Part shown: piece after piece, positions 52,574 through 61,891 of the stretch | How positions within the stretch are numbered: the stretch's first letter is position 1 | Layout of the letters: every line of letters begins with the position of its first letter | Source of the DNA: SZUA-309 sp965230005 | Lineage (GTDB): Bacteria; Pseudomonadota; Gammaproteobacteria; Pseudomonadales; Azotimanducaceae | Direction: 5' to 3' | Length of the DNA: 64,000 nt | Assembly (NCBI GenBank): GCA_965230005.1 | Contig: OZ245934.1 | Span: 4,898,001-4,962,000 of the forward strand | Notes under the pieces: model-generated | The model's database searches: none | Told to the model about the DNA's origin: nothing | Seen by the model: the letters and a program-made list of their open reading frames with translations, nothing else | Made by a program: the position numbers and the translations under genes

Positions 52574-53338
52574 CTACTTCGGCGCGAAGCGCTGTCCTGC
52601 ATCAACGCGCACCGTGCCGCCGTTCATCATGGCGTTCTCATAGATGGAGATCGCCTGAATGGCATAGTGAATGGGTCGACCCATCCGCTTCGGGAAGGCC
52701 GCGTCCTTGGTCAGTGCCAGCGCGAACTCATCCGGGATGCCGGCCGTCAGACCCGTATCGAAAAGGCTCGGGGCGATGGCGTTGGTGCGGATGCCCATGC
52801 TGCCGAGGTCGCGAGCCATGACAAAGGTCATGCCGGCGATGCCCGCTTTCGCTGCCGAATAGGCCACCTGACCGATCTGACCTTCGAAAGCGGCGATAGA
52901 CGCCGTGTTGATGATGCAGCCGCGTTCACCCTCTTCGTTGGGTTCGTTCTCCGCCATTTTCGCCGCCACCAGGCGGGAGATGTTGAAGGAAGAAATCAGG
53001 TTCAGATCAATGACCCGCTGGAACTCTTCCAGCGGATGGGGTCCTTCTTTTGTCAGCGTGCGCTTGGCAAGTCCGCCGCCGGCCGTGTTCACACAGAACT
53101 GCACGGAACCACCCAGCGCTGCCACTGCTTCATCGATGGCTTTTTCAGTGCCTTCGTAGTCCATGACGTTGCAGGGGTGAAAGGTTCCGCCAAGACGCTC
53201 GGCGACGGCCGCACCATCGGAATTCGGCAGATCGAGAATCGCAACCTTGCCGCCACGCTCTGCGAAGAGCTCAGCGGTCGCGAGCGCCATACCCGAGGCG
53301 CCGCCGACGAAGAGGCCGTTGCTTCCGGAAATTTCCAT
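52574..53338 (-). CDS. SDR-family oxidoreductase, HSD10-like
   Basis: 254 residues. The nucleotide motif is VGGASGMA, with catalytic Ser and YSAAK (TASIAAFEGQIGQVAYSAAK); overall it resembles the type 10 17-beta-HSD / short-chain 3-hydroxyacyl-CoA dehydrogenase group. It could oxidise a hydroxyacyl-CoA or hydroxysteroid in the pathway encoded here. Preceded by CTGGGACACAAC, a weak ribosome site. Confidence 0.9.
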   Translation of the reverse strand: MEISGSNGLFVGGASGMALATAELFAERGGKVAILDLPNSDGAAVAERLGGTFHPCNVMDYEGTEKAIDEAVAALGGSVQFCVNTAGGGLAKRTLTKEGPHPLEEFQRVIDLNLISSFNISRLVAAKMAENEPNEEGERGCIINTASIAAFEGQIGQVAYSAAKAGIAGMTFVMARDLGSMGIRTNAIAPSLFDTGLTAGIPDEFALALTKDAAFPKRMGRPIHYAIQAISIYENAMMNGGTVRVDAGQRFAPK

Positions 53339-53463
53339 GTTGTGTCCCAGTAAAAAAACGAGGGGCGAAGATTAACGCGCCAATGGCTCTCTGGGCCAAT
53401 GCCCCGCAGCTTGAGCGTCGGGCAGGGCTGGAGCCTGTGCGTCCCAGCGTGCACACTGCGGCC

Positions 53464-54240
53464 ATGGATTATCGATCGGCAGCGGAAGCCCGAGATCTCC
53501 CTGGTCTGCGCCTGGCCCTGACTGTCGGGGTGCCCGGGCCCTGGGGTGAATCTGCGAAAAAGATCTTCGAATACAAAGGCATTCCTTACGTGCCAGTGGC
53601 TCAGTACGCCAGCCGGGCGAACGAAGATCTGGTCGCCTGGACCGGGATTCGCAACGCGCCCATTGCCGTGTATGAACAGGAACCGCCGCGAAGCAACTTC
53701 CAGGACATCGTGGCGCTCGCCGAGCGGCTCCAGCCGGAACCGCGGCTGGTGCCGCTGGATCCGGTCGAGCGGCAGGCCTGTCTGGGTATCTCTGCCGACA
53801 TCTGTGGTGAAGGCGGCTTCGGCTGGAAACGGCGGATTCTCATGAGTCAGCGTCCCAGGGACGACGATCCGCCCGACGTGGGGGATCCCGGCCTCGACCG
53901 GAAGGTCATGGGGCAGGCTTATCGCCATTCGCCGGAAGAAGCGGCGCTTGCCCTGGACTACGTGGCTGCCCTGCTCGACGAACTCGCCGCCCGCCTGGCG
54001 CGGCAGCGGGTGCTCGACTCCCCCTACTTTGTCGGGAACAGCGTCACCGCCTGCGACATCCACTGGGCCTGCTTCTCGGCGCTCCTGGATCCCATGCCCC
54101 ACGAGGTGAACCCCATGCCCGACTGGTTACGGCTCTCCTACAGTTACCTCGGGCCACTGGTGCCGCATCGGCACCAGATTCTGATCGACCATCGGGACCA
54201 TATGTTTCAGACCCATCTGGGTCTGCCCCTCGATTTCTGA
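53464..54240 (+). CDS. Glutathione S-transferase-like protein
   Basis: 258 residues. Thioredoxin-like N-terminal part (GPWGESAKKIFEYKGIPYVPV) and helical C-terminal part with FVGNSVTACDIHWACFSALLD. Start uncertain: 53464 puts the first Met just before the domain; 53383 adds 27 residues without similarity and lies close to the divergent SDR start. Probably a detoxifying or isomerising enzyme. Confidence 0.82.
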   Translation: MDYRSAAEARDLPGLRLALTVGVPGPWGESAKKIFEYKGIPYVPVAQYASRANEDLVAWTGIRNAPIAVYEQEPPRSNFQDIVALAERLQPEPRLVPLDPVERQACLGISADICGEGGFGWKRRILMSQRPRDDDPPDVGDPGLDRKVMGQAYRHSPEEAALALDYVAALLDELAARLARQRVLDSPYFVGNSVTACDIHWACFSALLDPMPHEVNPMPDWLRLSYSYLGPLVPHRHQILIDHRDHMFQTHLGLPLDF

Positions 54241-54275
54241 CCCTTAGCGCGAATATTCATGGAGGAAGCTTAGCT

Positions 54276-54758
54276 GTGAGCAAGTTCAGTCTGACCGTCA
54301 ACGGAGAGGTCCACGAGGTGGACGTCGCCCCGGAGATGCCCCTTTTGTGGGTCCTCCGGGACAAGCTCAAACTCACCGGCACCAAGTTCGGTTGCGGGAT
54401 CGCTCAGTGCGGCGCCTGCACGGTGCATATGAACGGAACGCCCGTGCGTTCCTGTGTGCTGCCCGTTTCGGCGGTGTCCGGGGCCGTGACCACCATTGAA
54501 GGCCTCGGTGAGGGCGGTGATCTGCATCCGCTGCAGGCCGCCTGGATCGAACATGACGTGCCTCAGTGCGGCTACTGTCAGTCCGGCCAGATCATGAGTG
54601 CTGCTGCACTCCTCGCGACGAACCAGTCGCCGAGCGATGCAGACATCGATCAGGCGCTGGCCGGTAACTTCTGCCGTTGCGGCACCTACGTGCGGATCCG
54701 GAAAGCCGTGCACACGGCCGCCTCCTACTACGAAGCTGACGGAGGGAACCGCGGATGA
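54276..54758 (+). CDS. iorA: [2Fe-2S] subunit of a molybdenum hydroxylase (IorA-like)
   Basis: 160 residues, typical of the small subunit. Plant-type cluster ligands C40, C45, C48, C60 and the second cluster C98, C101, C133, C135 are all present (GCGIAQCGACT, QCGYCQSGQ, FCRCGT). It passes electrons from the molybdopterin subunit encoded next to it. GTG 54276 follows GGAGGAAGC. Its stop overlaps the next start (ATGA, 54755-54758). Confidence 0.94.
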   Translation: MSKFSLTVNGEVHEVDVAPEMPLLWVLRDKLKLTGTKFGCGIAQCGACTVHMNGTPVRSCVLPVSAVSGAVTTIEGLGEGGDLHPLQAAWIEHDVPQCGYCQSGQIMSAAALLATNQSPSDADIDQALAGNFCRCGTYVRIRKAVHTAASYYEADGGNRG

Positions 54759-56992
54759 GCATGAACATGAATCGACGCAATCTGTTGAAAGTGTCAGCGC
54801 TTGCTGGCGGTGGCCTCATGCTGCAGATGACACTGCCGAAGGAAGCCGTGGCCGCCGAGCACAACACGCTCATCCGCAATCGCGAGCTGAACGTTTACGT
54901 GCAGATCGCGCCCGACGGTGAGATCACCATTTACTCGGCCATCCCGGAGATGGGGCAGGGCATCAAGACCACGCTGCCCATGATCATTGCCGAGGAGATG
55001 GGCGCCCGCTGGGAAGACGTGACCGTCATCGCGGCACCCCTCGACCAGCAGCGCTTCGGTATGCAGGGTGCCGGTGGATCCACTTCAGTACCCCGGAACA
55101 TCGGCGCCATGCGGCGCATGGGTGCATCGGCCCGGGAAATGCTGATTGGCGCGGCGGCGCTGCTCATGGAAGTGGACCGGGAAGAACTCGAAGCCCGGGA
55201 CAGTCAGGTGGTGCACAGCTCCGGTGAAGCGCGGTCCTTCGGCCAGCTGGCGGCCCTGGCCGCGGAGCAGCCGGTCCCAGATCCGGAAATGCTTTCCTTC
55301 AAGGATCCGCGCTCGTACACCATCATCGGTACCTCGGTGGGCGGCGTGGACAACCTCGTGATTGCGACCGGTCGGACCGAGTTCGGCATCGACGTCGACG
55401 TGCCGGGCATGAAATACGCGAGCTACCAGCGCTGCCCGACCATCGGCGGCCGGGCCACGAGCTTCAACGAGCGGGAGATCCGTGCCTTACCCGGCGTCAC
55501 CGACGCCTTCATCCTCGATCCCGATCCGCGTTCCGGTGAAGCGTCCATGGCCTTCCTCCGTGGCCTCGCGGAGCTCCAGGGAGGCGTTGCCATCGTCGGA
55601 GAGGACACCTGGTCGGTCTTCAACGCCAAGTCGAAGCTCGAGGTGGATTGGGATCTGTCCGGCGCCTCGGAGGACGACTGGGAAACCATGATCGAGCGCG
55701 GTCGTGAGCTCGCGGCGCAGGACGGCGGAGAGGTCAAGGCGCCCGGTATCAACGTTGCTGAGGCGCTGGCAGACACTGCCAACAAGCAGACGGAAGCTTT
55801 CTACGAGTTTCCCTACGTGGCGCACATCTGCATGGAACCCATGAACTGCACGGCCGACTTCCGCAAGGGTGAAAACGGGGAGCCGGACACGCTGGAGATC
55901 TGGTACGGCAGCCAGTTCCCGGCCCAGGTGAAGGAAATCGCCAAGAACATGCTCGGCGTCGAGCCGGAAAACGTCACCGTGCATCCGAAGCGTCTCGGTG
56001 GCGGCTTCGGGCGTCGGGCCGTTCACGACTATGCGGCTGAAGCCATGGCCATCTCGCATCGCGCCGGGGTGCCCGTGAAGCTTTCCTGGACCCGTACGGA
56101 CGACATCCACAACGACTACTTCCGCGTTGGCGGTTTCCAGCAGATGAAAGGTGCGGTGAACGGCGATGGCAAGCTCGCTGCCCTCGACCAGCACTACGTG
56201 GGATTCAGCAAAGGCGGCCGGCCGGTGATCGGCTCGGGCCTGCGCGGCAACGAGTTCACGATTGCCGCGCTCGACAACGCCCGCGTCCGCCAGTCGCTCA
56301 TGGACATTCGGACCCCCTGCGGGGCCTGGCGGGCGCCGGGGTCGAATACCAATGCCTTCGTCGAGCAGAGCTTCCTGCATGAGCTGGCCGTGCTGGCGGG
56401 GCGGGACCACCTGGAGTTCCTCCTGGAACTCATGGGCGAACCCCGCTGGCTCGACGAAGGGAACGTGAACGCTCTGAATACGGGGCGCGCTGCAGATGTG
56501 ATCCGCCTTGCGGCAGAGAAAGCCAACTGGGGTAAATCCATGCCCGCAGGATCGGGGCAAGGTCTGGCTTTCTACTTCTGCCATGCCGCGCACATCGCCG
56601 AGGTGGCGGAAGTCACCGTGGATGCCGACCGGAATTTCCATGTCGATAAAATCACGGTTGCCGTAGACGTCGGTCCGATCATCAACATGAGCGGCGCCTT
56701 GAGTCAGGTTCAGGGATCCGTCGTCGATGGACTCAGCACCATGGCCCTGCAGCAGATCACCATGGCCGACGGGATCATTCAGCAGGACAACTTCGATGAG
56801 TATTCGGTCATGCGCATCGGCGCGACACCGGAGATCGACGTGCATTTCCTGCAGAGCGACAACCCGTCTACGGGGCTCGGCGAACCGGCGCTGCCGCCGC
56901 TGGCACCGGCGGTCACCAACGCCATCTTCGCGGCGAACGGTGAGCGGATCCGGACCATGCCGCTGAGCAAAGCGGGTTACACGCTCGTCTGA
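54755..56992 (+). CDS. iorB: Molybdopterin-binding subunit of a molybdenum hydroxylase (IorB-like)
   Basis: 745 residues. A twin-arginine-like leader (RRNLLK, residues 7-12, then a hydrophobic stretch) suggests export of the folded complex. Blocks LGGGFGRR and ADVIRLAAEKANWG, and the C-terminal GLGEPALPPLAPAVTNA with the catalytic Glu, match isoquinoline 1-oxidoreductase beta subunits and the membrane-bound aldehyde dehydrogenase relatives. It hydroxylates an N-heterocycle or oxidises an aldehyde. No cytochrome subunit follows. Confidence 0.93.
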   Translation: MSMNMNRRNLLKVSALAGGGLMLQMTLPKEAVAAEHNTLIRNRELNVYVQIAPDGEITIYSAIPEMGQGIKTTLPMIIAEEMGARWEDVTVIAAPLDQQRFGMQGAGGSTSVPRNIGAMRRMGASAREMLIGAAALLMEVDREELEARDSQVVHSSGEARSFGQLAALAAEQPVPDPEMLSFKDPRSYTIIGTSVGGVDNLVIATGRTEFGIDVDVPGMKYASYQRCPTIGGRATSFNEREIRALPGVTDAFILDPDPRSGEASMAFLRGLAELQGGVAIVGEDTWSVFNAKSKLEVDWDLSGASEDDWETMIERGRELAAQDGGEVKAPGINVAEALADTANKQTEAFYEFPYVAHICMEPMNCTADFRKGENGEPDTLEIWYGSQFPAQVKEIAKNMLGVEPENVTVHPKRLGGGFGRRAVHDYAAEAMAISHRAGVPVKLSWTRTDDIHNDYFRVGGFQQMKGAVNGDGKLAALDQHYVGFSKGGRPVIGSGLRGNEFTIAALDNARVRQSLMDIRTPCGAWRAPGSNTNAFVEQSFLHELAVLAGRDHLEFLLELMGEPRWLDEGNVNALNTGRAADVIRLAAEKANWGKSMPAGSGQGLAFYFCHAAHIAEVAEVTVDADRNFHVDKITVAVDVGPIINMSGALSQVQGSVVDGLSTMALQQITMADGIIQQDNFDEYSVMRIGATPEIDVHFLQSDNPSTGLGEPALPPLAPAVTNAIFAANGERIRTMPLSKAGYTLV

Positions 56993-57105
56993 CCGGTATC
57001 AGCCGGTGAACGGCGTAGTGCCTTAACGGAGCGGCAACCAGGACCTCAATCGGGGACCGGTTGCCGCTCTTCAGGCCACGACGCAGTCGCTCGCGGATTG
57101 ACGAG

Positions 57106-57834
57106 TTACCAGGTCTCTTTGAACGGCCTGAGGTCCAGCTCGTGGGTCCAGGCTGAGCGGTGCTGGTTGTGCAGGGCCCAGAAGGCTTCGGCGATGGCGT
57201 CCGGCTCCAGGGCGCCATCTTCACCCAGCGAATCGAGGTAGCCGGCAAAACGGCCCTGAACGATATCGCCGTTGACCACACCATCGATGACCACGTGCGC
57301 CACGTGCACCCCCTGCGGCCCGTATTCGCGGCCCAGGGCCTGGGCCAGGTTCCTGAGCGCGGCCTTCGACGAGGCGAAGTGGCCGAACATGGGCCGCCCG
57401 CGCATGGAGGCGGATGCCCCGGTGAACAGCATGCTGCCTTTGCCCTGAGCCGCGAGCTGCGGCATGGCGCGCTTGGCTGTGAGGAAGGCGCCGAAACAGC
57501 CGATGCGCCAGAACTCTTCGAACTGTGTCTCCGTGAGGTCCTCGAAGGCGATGGGCAGATTGCCCCCGGCGTTGAAGATGACCGCCGCCACCGGTTCGCC
57601 GCGGGCGCGCACCTGCTCGAACAGTGCATCCTGATCAGCGGCGCTGGTGACGTCGACGGCAACGGGTTCCGCGGAGCCACCGCTCGCGTTTACGGCAGCG
57701 GCTGTCTCTTCCACTTTGCTGAGCGTTCGCCCTGAAACGAAAACATGGTGCCCGGCATCGGCGAAACGGCGGGTGAGTGCACCTCCCACGCCGTTGGGTG
57801 CTCCGGCGCCCAGGATCACAACGGACTCACTCAT
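57106..57834 (-). CDS. SDR-family oxidoreductase
   Basis: 242 residues. The nucleotide motif is GAGAPNGVGG, looser than the usual TGxxxGIG. Ser and the Tyr/Lys region are less canonical (FTGASASMRGRPMFGHFASSKAALR has His-Phe-x-x-x-Lys in place of Tyr-x-x-x-Lys), so activity may differ from classical members. ATG 57834 follows GGGAGAAGACCG; upstream in-frame sequence is not conserved. Possibly cotranscribed with the CaiB-type gene upstream. Confidence 0.85.
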   Translation of the reverse strand: MSESVVILGAGAPNGVGGALTRRFADAGHHVFVSGRTLSKVEETAAAVNASGGSAEPVAVDVTSAADQDALFEQVRARGEPVAAVIFNAGGNLPIAFEDLTETQFEEFWRIGCFGAFLTAKRAMPQLAAQGKGSMLFTGASASMRGRPMFGHFASSKAALRNLAQALGREYGPQGVHVAHVVIDGVVNGDIVQGRFAGYLDSLGEDGALEPDAIAEAFWALHNQHRSAWTHELDLRPFKETW

Positions 57835-57892
57835 CGGTCTTCTCCCTGTCTGTTTTTTTCTTTTGTGCGGGGCGGCTGTGCGGGGCGGCGCC

Positions 57893-59080
57893 TCAGGCGA
57901 GCTGCACCACCACACCCTCCTCGAGGAGGCGGGTGCGCTGATCGGCTTCGTAGCCGAGCTCGCTCAGGATCTCGACGCTGTGTTCGCCGAGGCGCGGCGC
58001 TGGACCGGCGATCTCTGCCGGTGATGCGCTGAAGTGGGCGGCCGGTGTCGCCTGGCGGACCTCGCCGAAACCCTCGACGTCGAGCCGCTCGATGGAACCG
58101 TTCTCGCGGATCTGCTCGTGGTCCATGAGCTCCATACGGGTCAGCAGCGGTGCGCTCGGCACGTCATTCGCATCGAGGCGCGCGAGGATTTCATCCCGCG
58201 GCCACTTGGCGATTTCTGCCGCGGTGATGCGCTTGCGCTCCTCGCCGTTCCTGCCGCGGGCCTGGGGCGTCGCGAAGCGTTCATCCTCGATCAGGTCTTC
58301 CCGGTTCAGCGCCCGGCACATGCCTTCCCATTCGCTCGTCGAAATGGCACCGGCCGTGAGATAGCCGTCCCAGGCTTCGAAGACGAGATCCATGGTGCCC
58401 TGACCGCGGGTCACGTCGTATTCGTTGTCGGCGAAGGTCAGTCCGCCCATGCCTTCGGGCCAGAAGAAGGCGAGCATGGTCTCGAGCATCGAGAGGCGGA
58501 TGTGCTGCCCGTCGCCGGTCCGCTCCCGGTGGAAGAGGGCCGAGGAGATGGCCTGAGCGGCTGTGACGGAAGTGACCTTGTCGGCAATGATGATGCGGAA
58601 CATGGCCGGTTTGCCCGTCTCCCGATTGGCCTGGATGTCCGTGGCGCCGGAGAGTGCCTGAATCACCGGATCGTAGACGCGTTTATGCGCGTAGGGACCG
58701 TGCTCGCCGAAGCCGCTGATGGATACGTAGATGATCTTCTCGTTCAAAGCGCGCACGACGTCCTCGCCGAAGCCCATGCGTTCCATGGCGCCGGGCCGGA
58801 AGTTCTGCAGCAGCACGTCCGTCTCCCGGATCAGGTCCCGCAGCACGCGCTTGCCCGCCTCGGACTTCAGATCCAGGGCAATGGAGCGTTTACCGCGATT
58901 GCAGGAGTAAAACATGGCCGTGACGCCGTTGAAGGGATTGCCGAGATGGCGCATCTGTTCGCCATGCGGCGGCTCCACCTTGATCACGCTGGCACCCTGG
59001 TCGGCGAGCATCATGGCGGCGACCGGGCCGGAGACCATGGTGGTGAGGTCGAGAACGCGAATGCCCGCTAGCGGTCCCAT
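57893..59080 (-). CDS. CaiB/BaiF-type (class III) CoA-transferase
   Basis: 395 residues, the family size. Opening GIRVLDLTTMVSGPVAAMML and GKRSIALDLKSEAGKRVLRDL are family signatures; the catalytic Asp is in the FRIIIADKVTSV region. It moves CoA from a donor such as succinyl-CoA to a carboxylic acid, activating it for degradation. Together with SDRs and P450 it suggests breakdown of a terpenoid, bile-acid-like or aromatic acid. Confidence 0.93.
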   Translation of the reverse strand: MGPLAGIRVLDLTTMVSGPVAAMMLADQGASVIKVEPPHGEQMRHLGNPFNGVTAMFYSCNRGKRSIALDLKSEAGKRVLRDLIRETDVLLQNFRPGAMERMGFGEDVVRALNEKIIYVSISGFGEHGPYAHKRVYDPVIQALSGATDIQANRETGKPAMFRIIIADKVTSVTAAQAISSALFHRERTGDGQHIRLSMLETMLAFFWPEGMGGLTFADNEYDVTRGQGTMDLVFEAWDGYLTAGAISTSEWEGMCRALNREDLIEDERFATPQARGRNGEERKRITAAEIAKWPRDEILARLDANDVPSAPLLTRMELMDHEQIRENGSIERLDVEGFGEVRQATPAAHFSASPAEIAGPAPRLGEHSVEILSELGYEADQRTRLLEEGVVVQLA

Positions 59081-59146
59081 GTTCTGCTCCTTGCTGGTAG
59101 CTGATTGCTGGTTGAATGAACGCGCTTTCTGGCGCCCGAAACGCCG

Positions 59147-59779
59147 CTAAGTCCCTGCAAAGTTCGCATCGTACGCCCTTCGATAAGCGGGGCGTTCGGC
59201 GACCCGCTTCCGGTAGGCGTCGAGATTCTTCGGGAGTTCGCGGCCGTAGGCCACGGCCCAGTCCAGGCAGGTCATGAGCATGAGATCGGCGAGACCGAAG
59301 CCTCCTGGGAGCAGCGTCTGCCGGTCGCCGAGACGTTCCGAGGTCACCCCGAGGTGCCGGTCCGCATAGGCACCGGCCGCCTCGACGACCTCAGGGGCAT
59401 CGCCGTAGATGAAGCCGAGGTCGCCATGACGGCGCATGACATAGAGGCTGGTCTCGTCGAGCTCGCCATAGATATAGCAGCACCATTCGTCTTCTTCCGC
59501 CTGGGCCCAGGCATCCGCCGGGCGGTAGAGGTCGCCGCCTGGATAAGTGGCGAGCAGGTAGCGGCAGATGGCAAGGCTCTCGGAAAGCGCCCGATCACCC
59601 ACGGTCAGGAGCGGAATCTTCTGCTTTGGATTGAGCTTCGTATAGGTGTCGGTCTGCGTCTCACCGGTGCGGGGTCCCATGGGGGTGAGCTCGTAGTCGA
59701 TACCCAGCTCTTCCGCCAGCCAGATGGGGCGGATCGTCCTGCTTGTGCCCGTGCCCCAGAGCCGAATGGCATCCGTCAT
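59147..59779 (-). CDS. Glutathione S-transferase family protein
   Basis: 210 residues. The thioredoxin domain has GTSRTIRPIWLAEELGI and NPKQKIPLLTVGDRALSESLAI, then a helical C-terminal domain with GGFGLADLMLMTCLDWA. Third GST-type gene in this region. It lies upstream of and in line with the CaiB-type gene (66-base gap). Confidence 0.91.
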   Translation of the reverse strand: MTDAIRLWGTGTSRTIRPIWLAEELGIDYELTPMGPRTGETQTDTYTKLNPKQKIPLLTVGDRALSESLAICRYLLATYPGGDLYRPADAWAQAEEDEWCCYIYGELDETSLYVMRRHGDLGFIYGDAPEVVEAAGAYADRHLGVTSERLGDRQTLLPGGFGLADLMLMTCLDWAVAYGRELPKNLDAYRKRVAERPAYRRAYDANFAGT

Positions 59780-59845
59780 GTTTCTCTCCCGGTCTCCAGG
59801 TCACCCAGGGCAACGAGAGTAGGTGGCCGGAGCGGAAAAGGGAAA

Positions 59846-60472
59846 TCAGGTCTGGCCGGGAGATGCCCAACTGAGCGCATCTGCAGCCCGCGTTCGTTCC
59901 TCGATGAGGCCGTAAGCGGTCAGGGCGAGGATTTCGTCGATCTTGTCCGAAGCTGATCCGGACATTGGCAGGATCAGCAGATCGGTGAGGCTCATGCACA
60001 TATGCAGCGCAATCTCCACGTCGACGGGACGGAATGCCTGCTCATCGATACCGTCCTGCACGATCTTGCCCATGATCGTGAGCACTTCGGCGTAAAGCCT
60101 GCGCGGTGCTTTGAACGCCTCGGCCGTAGTCGTTGAGCTTGTGATGAGAAAGGCGAACTCGTAGGGGGAGTCGACGCAGGCTTGGCAGATTTCCTTGAGC
60201 AGCCAGAGCAGCTTTCTGTCAGGCGCTTCGGTCAGGCCCTCCGCTTGCCGGGCAGCGCCGAGCCAGGGCTGCAGAACCTCTTCGGCAAGCGCCAGGTAGA
60301 TGTCGGCCTTCGTCGGGAAATGCCGGTAGAGGCCGGGTTGTGAAATGCCGACGGCTGTCGCGATGTCCCGCGTGCTTGTTCCTGCATAGCCGTGCTCGGA
60401 GAAGAGCGTGGCGGATGCCTTGAGGATCTTCTCGCGAGTGTCTTTCCCGACCTTCAATGTGCGCTCACTCAC
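59846..60472 (-). CDS. TetR-family regulator
   Basis: 208 residues. The HTH is AVGISQPGLYRHFPTKADIYL (about 40-60). Divergent from the amidohydrolase gene; two perfect palindromes in the intergenic region are its probable operators. The GST and CaiB genes lie downstream on the same strand and may be in the same regulon. Confidence 0.93.
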   Translation of the reverse strand: MSERTLKVGKDTREKILKASATLFSEHGYAGTSTRDIATAVGISQPGLYRHFPTKADIYLALAEEVLQPWLGAARQAEGLTEAPDRKLLWLLKEICQACVDSPYEFAFLITSSTTTAEAFKAPRRLYAEVLTIMGKIVQDGIDEQAFRPVDVEIALHMCMSLTDLLILPMSGSASDKIDEILALTAYGLIEERTRAADALSWASPGQT

Positions 60473-60483
60473 GAAGGGTCTTC

Positions 60484-60512
60484 TTGACAGTGTTATCGAA
60501 CGATAACATACT
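60484..60512 (+). promoter_or_regulatory. Candidate sigma-70 promoter for the amidohydrolase gene
   Basis: TTGACA (60484-60489), a 17-base spacer and CATACT (60507-60512). The first TetR-type palindrome lies in the spacer, so repression would be by direct occlusion. Confidence 0.55.
60491..60508. promoter_or_regulatory. TetR operator 1, perfect 18-bp palindrome
   Basis: TGTTATCGAACGATAACA is symmetric apart from its AA centre. It lies inside the candidate promoter spacer, 19 bases before the TetR start. Confidence 0.75.
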
Positions 60513-60524
60513 CTCGTTCACAAA

Positions 60525-60540
60525 GTTATCGATCGATAAC
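60525..60540. promoter_or_regulatory. TetR operator 2, perfect 16-bp palindrome
   Basis: GTTATCGATCGATAAC repeats the half-site GTTATCG of operator 1. The centres are 33 bases apart, about three helical turns, so two dimers would bind on one face. Confidence 0.75.
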
Positions 60541-60634
60541 ACGCTCGCACTTGAATACGTAGTTTGCGAGCAACCGGAGGGTCGGCCGGACTCAGGCTCC
60601 CTCCTTGTTAGTGCAGGTTCAGGAGGCCTAAACG

Positions 60635-61810
60635 ATGACCAGCAAGCTGCCCTATCCCGTCATTTCTGCCGACGGCCACGTCAACGAACCCGATGAGCTT
60701 TTTGCGCGCCTCCCACCCGATCTGCAGGCTCGCCTGCAGATCGGCAGCCGCCCCGTTGAGGGTGGCACCGTCGTCAACCTGCTGGGTTGCGAGTTGTTCC
60801 TTCCCGATCTGAACCGCGAGCTGACGCTCGATGAGCTGCGCCGTGAATTCCGGCAGGATCCCAGCGGCGGACGCGATCTCGACAAGCGGCTGGCGCTGCA
60901 AGCCGAGGATGGTGTGGCAGCGGAGGTCATCTTCCCGAATCAGATGCTGGCGCTCGGTGCCGGAGGAGACTCCGAGTTGAACTATGCGCTTGCCAGCCTT
61001 TACAACGATTTCGTGCACGAGACCTTTGCGCCCCGACCTGATCGTTTCGTTGCAGCCCCCATTGTGCTGGTCGACGACATCAGCAAAGCCATCGCCGAGG
61101 CTGAACGCTGTCTCAAGCTTGGCTTTCGAACCCTGTTGCTGCCCTGTTCCCATCCCTGGCGGCCCTATGATCGGCCGGACTACGAGCCGCTCTGGAGTCT
61201 CGTTGAGGAAGCGGGTGTGCCGCTCAACTTTCACGTCTTTACCGGCAACGTGTTCCTTGGCACAGACTTCGCGAGCGTTGAGTACATGACGCCGGATGAC
61301 TTTGCGACTCGCGAGAAGTCTGCGGGTGGACTGGGTGAGCGCCGGGAACGACTCTCGACGACGGTGATCGGGATGGCCGCCGGCATGGGCCCCATCGTTC
61401 ACCTTACCGGCGGTGGTGTGCTCGAGCGGCACCCGGATCTGAAGTTTGTGGTCACAGAAGCCGAAGCCGGGTGGCTCGCCTGGACGCTGCACGCCATGGA
61501 CGCCATGCAGGAACGTCGTCGCCTGGGTCTCGCTGAGCTTTCCATGAAGCCGAGCGAGTACTTCCTCCGTCAGGGTGCGGTGACGTTCTCGGATGACCCC
61601 GTAGCGCTCAATAATCTGGAGTTCACGGGGGTCGACAATCTCATGTGGGGGAACGACTACCCGCACGACGAAGGCACCTACCCCAACAGCGAACCCTACC
61701 GACAGCAGATCGTCGATGCGGTGTCCCCGGAAGCGGCCCGGAAGCTCCTGTTCGGCAACGCCGCTCGCGTCTACGGCTTCGACGAGGCGGAGTTGAGTGC
61801 GGCGGCCTGA
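60635..61810 (+). CDS. Amidohydrolase-family protein (amidohydrolase 2)
   Basis: 391 residues. ADGHVNEP (His15, in place of a second ligand His), LPCSHPWRPYDRPDYEP, NFHVFTG, TEAEAGWLAW and MWGNDYPHDEG (metal Asp) are the TIM-barrel metallohydrolase/decarboxylase blocks. Members act on carboxylated aromatic or cyclic intermediates; the substrate here is unknown. ATG 60635 follows AGGAGG. It is controlled by the divergent TetR regulator with two operators. Confidence 0.92.
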   Translation: MTSKLPYPVISADGHVNEPDELFARLPPDLQARLQIGSRPVEGGTVVNLLGCELFLPDLNRELTLDELRREFRQDPSGGRDLDKRLALQAEDGVAAEVIFPNQMLALGAGGDSELNYALASLYNDFVHETFAPRPDRFVAAPIVLVDDISKAIAEAERCLKLGFRTLLLPCSHPWRPYDRPDYEPLWSLVEEAGVPLNFHVFTGNVFLGTDFASVEYMTPDDFATREKSAGGLGERRERLSTTVIGMAAGMGPIVHLTGGGVLERHPDLKFVVTEAEAGWLAWTLHAMDAMQERRRLGLAELSMKPSEYFLRQGAVTFSDDPVALNNLEFTGVDNLMWGNDYPHDEGTYPNSEPYRQQIVDAVSPEAARKLLFGNAARVYGFDEAELSAAA

Positions 61811-61891
61811 AGCAGCACCAGGGACCTGGTCGGTGAGCGCGGGCGTTCGCGATCTGCAGAGCCCCGCTGCCGCGTCTGTTTCAGTGGACGG

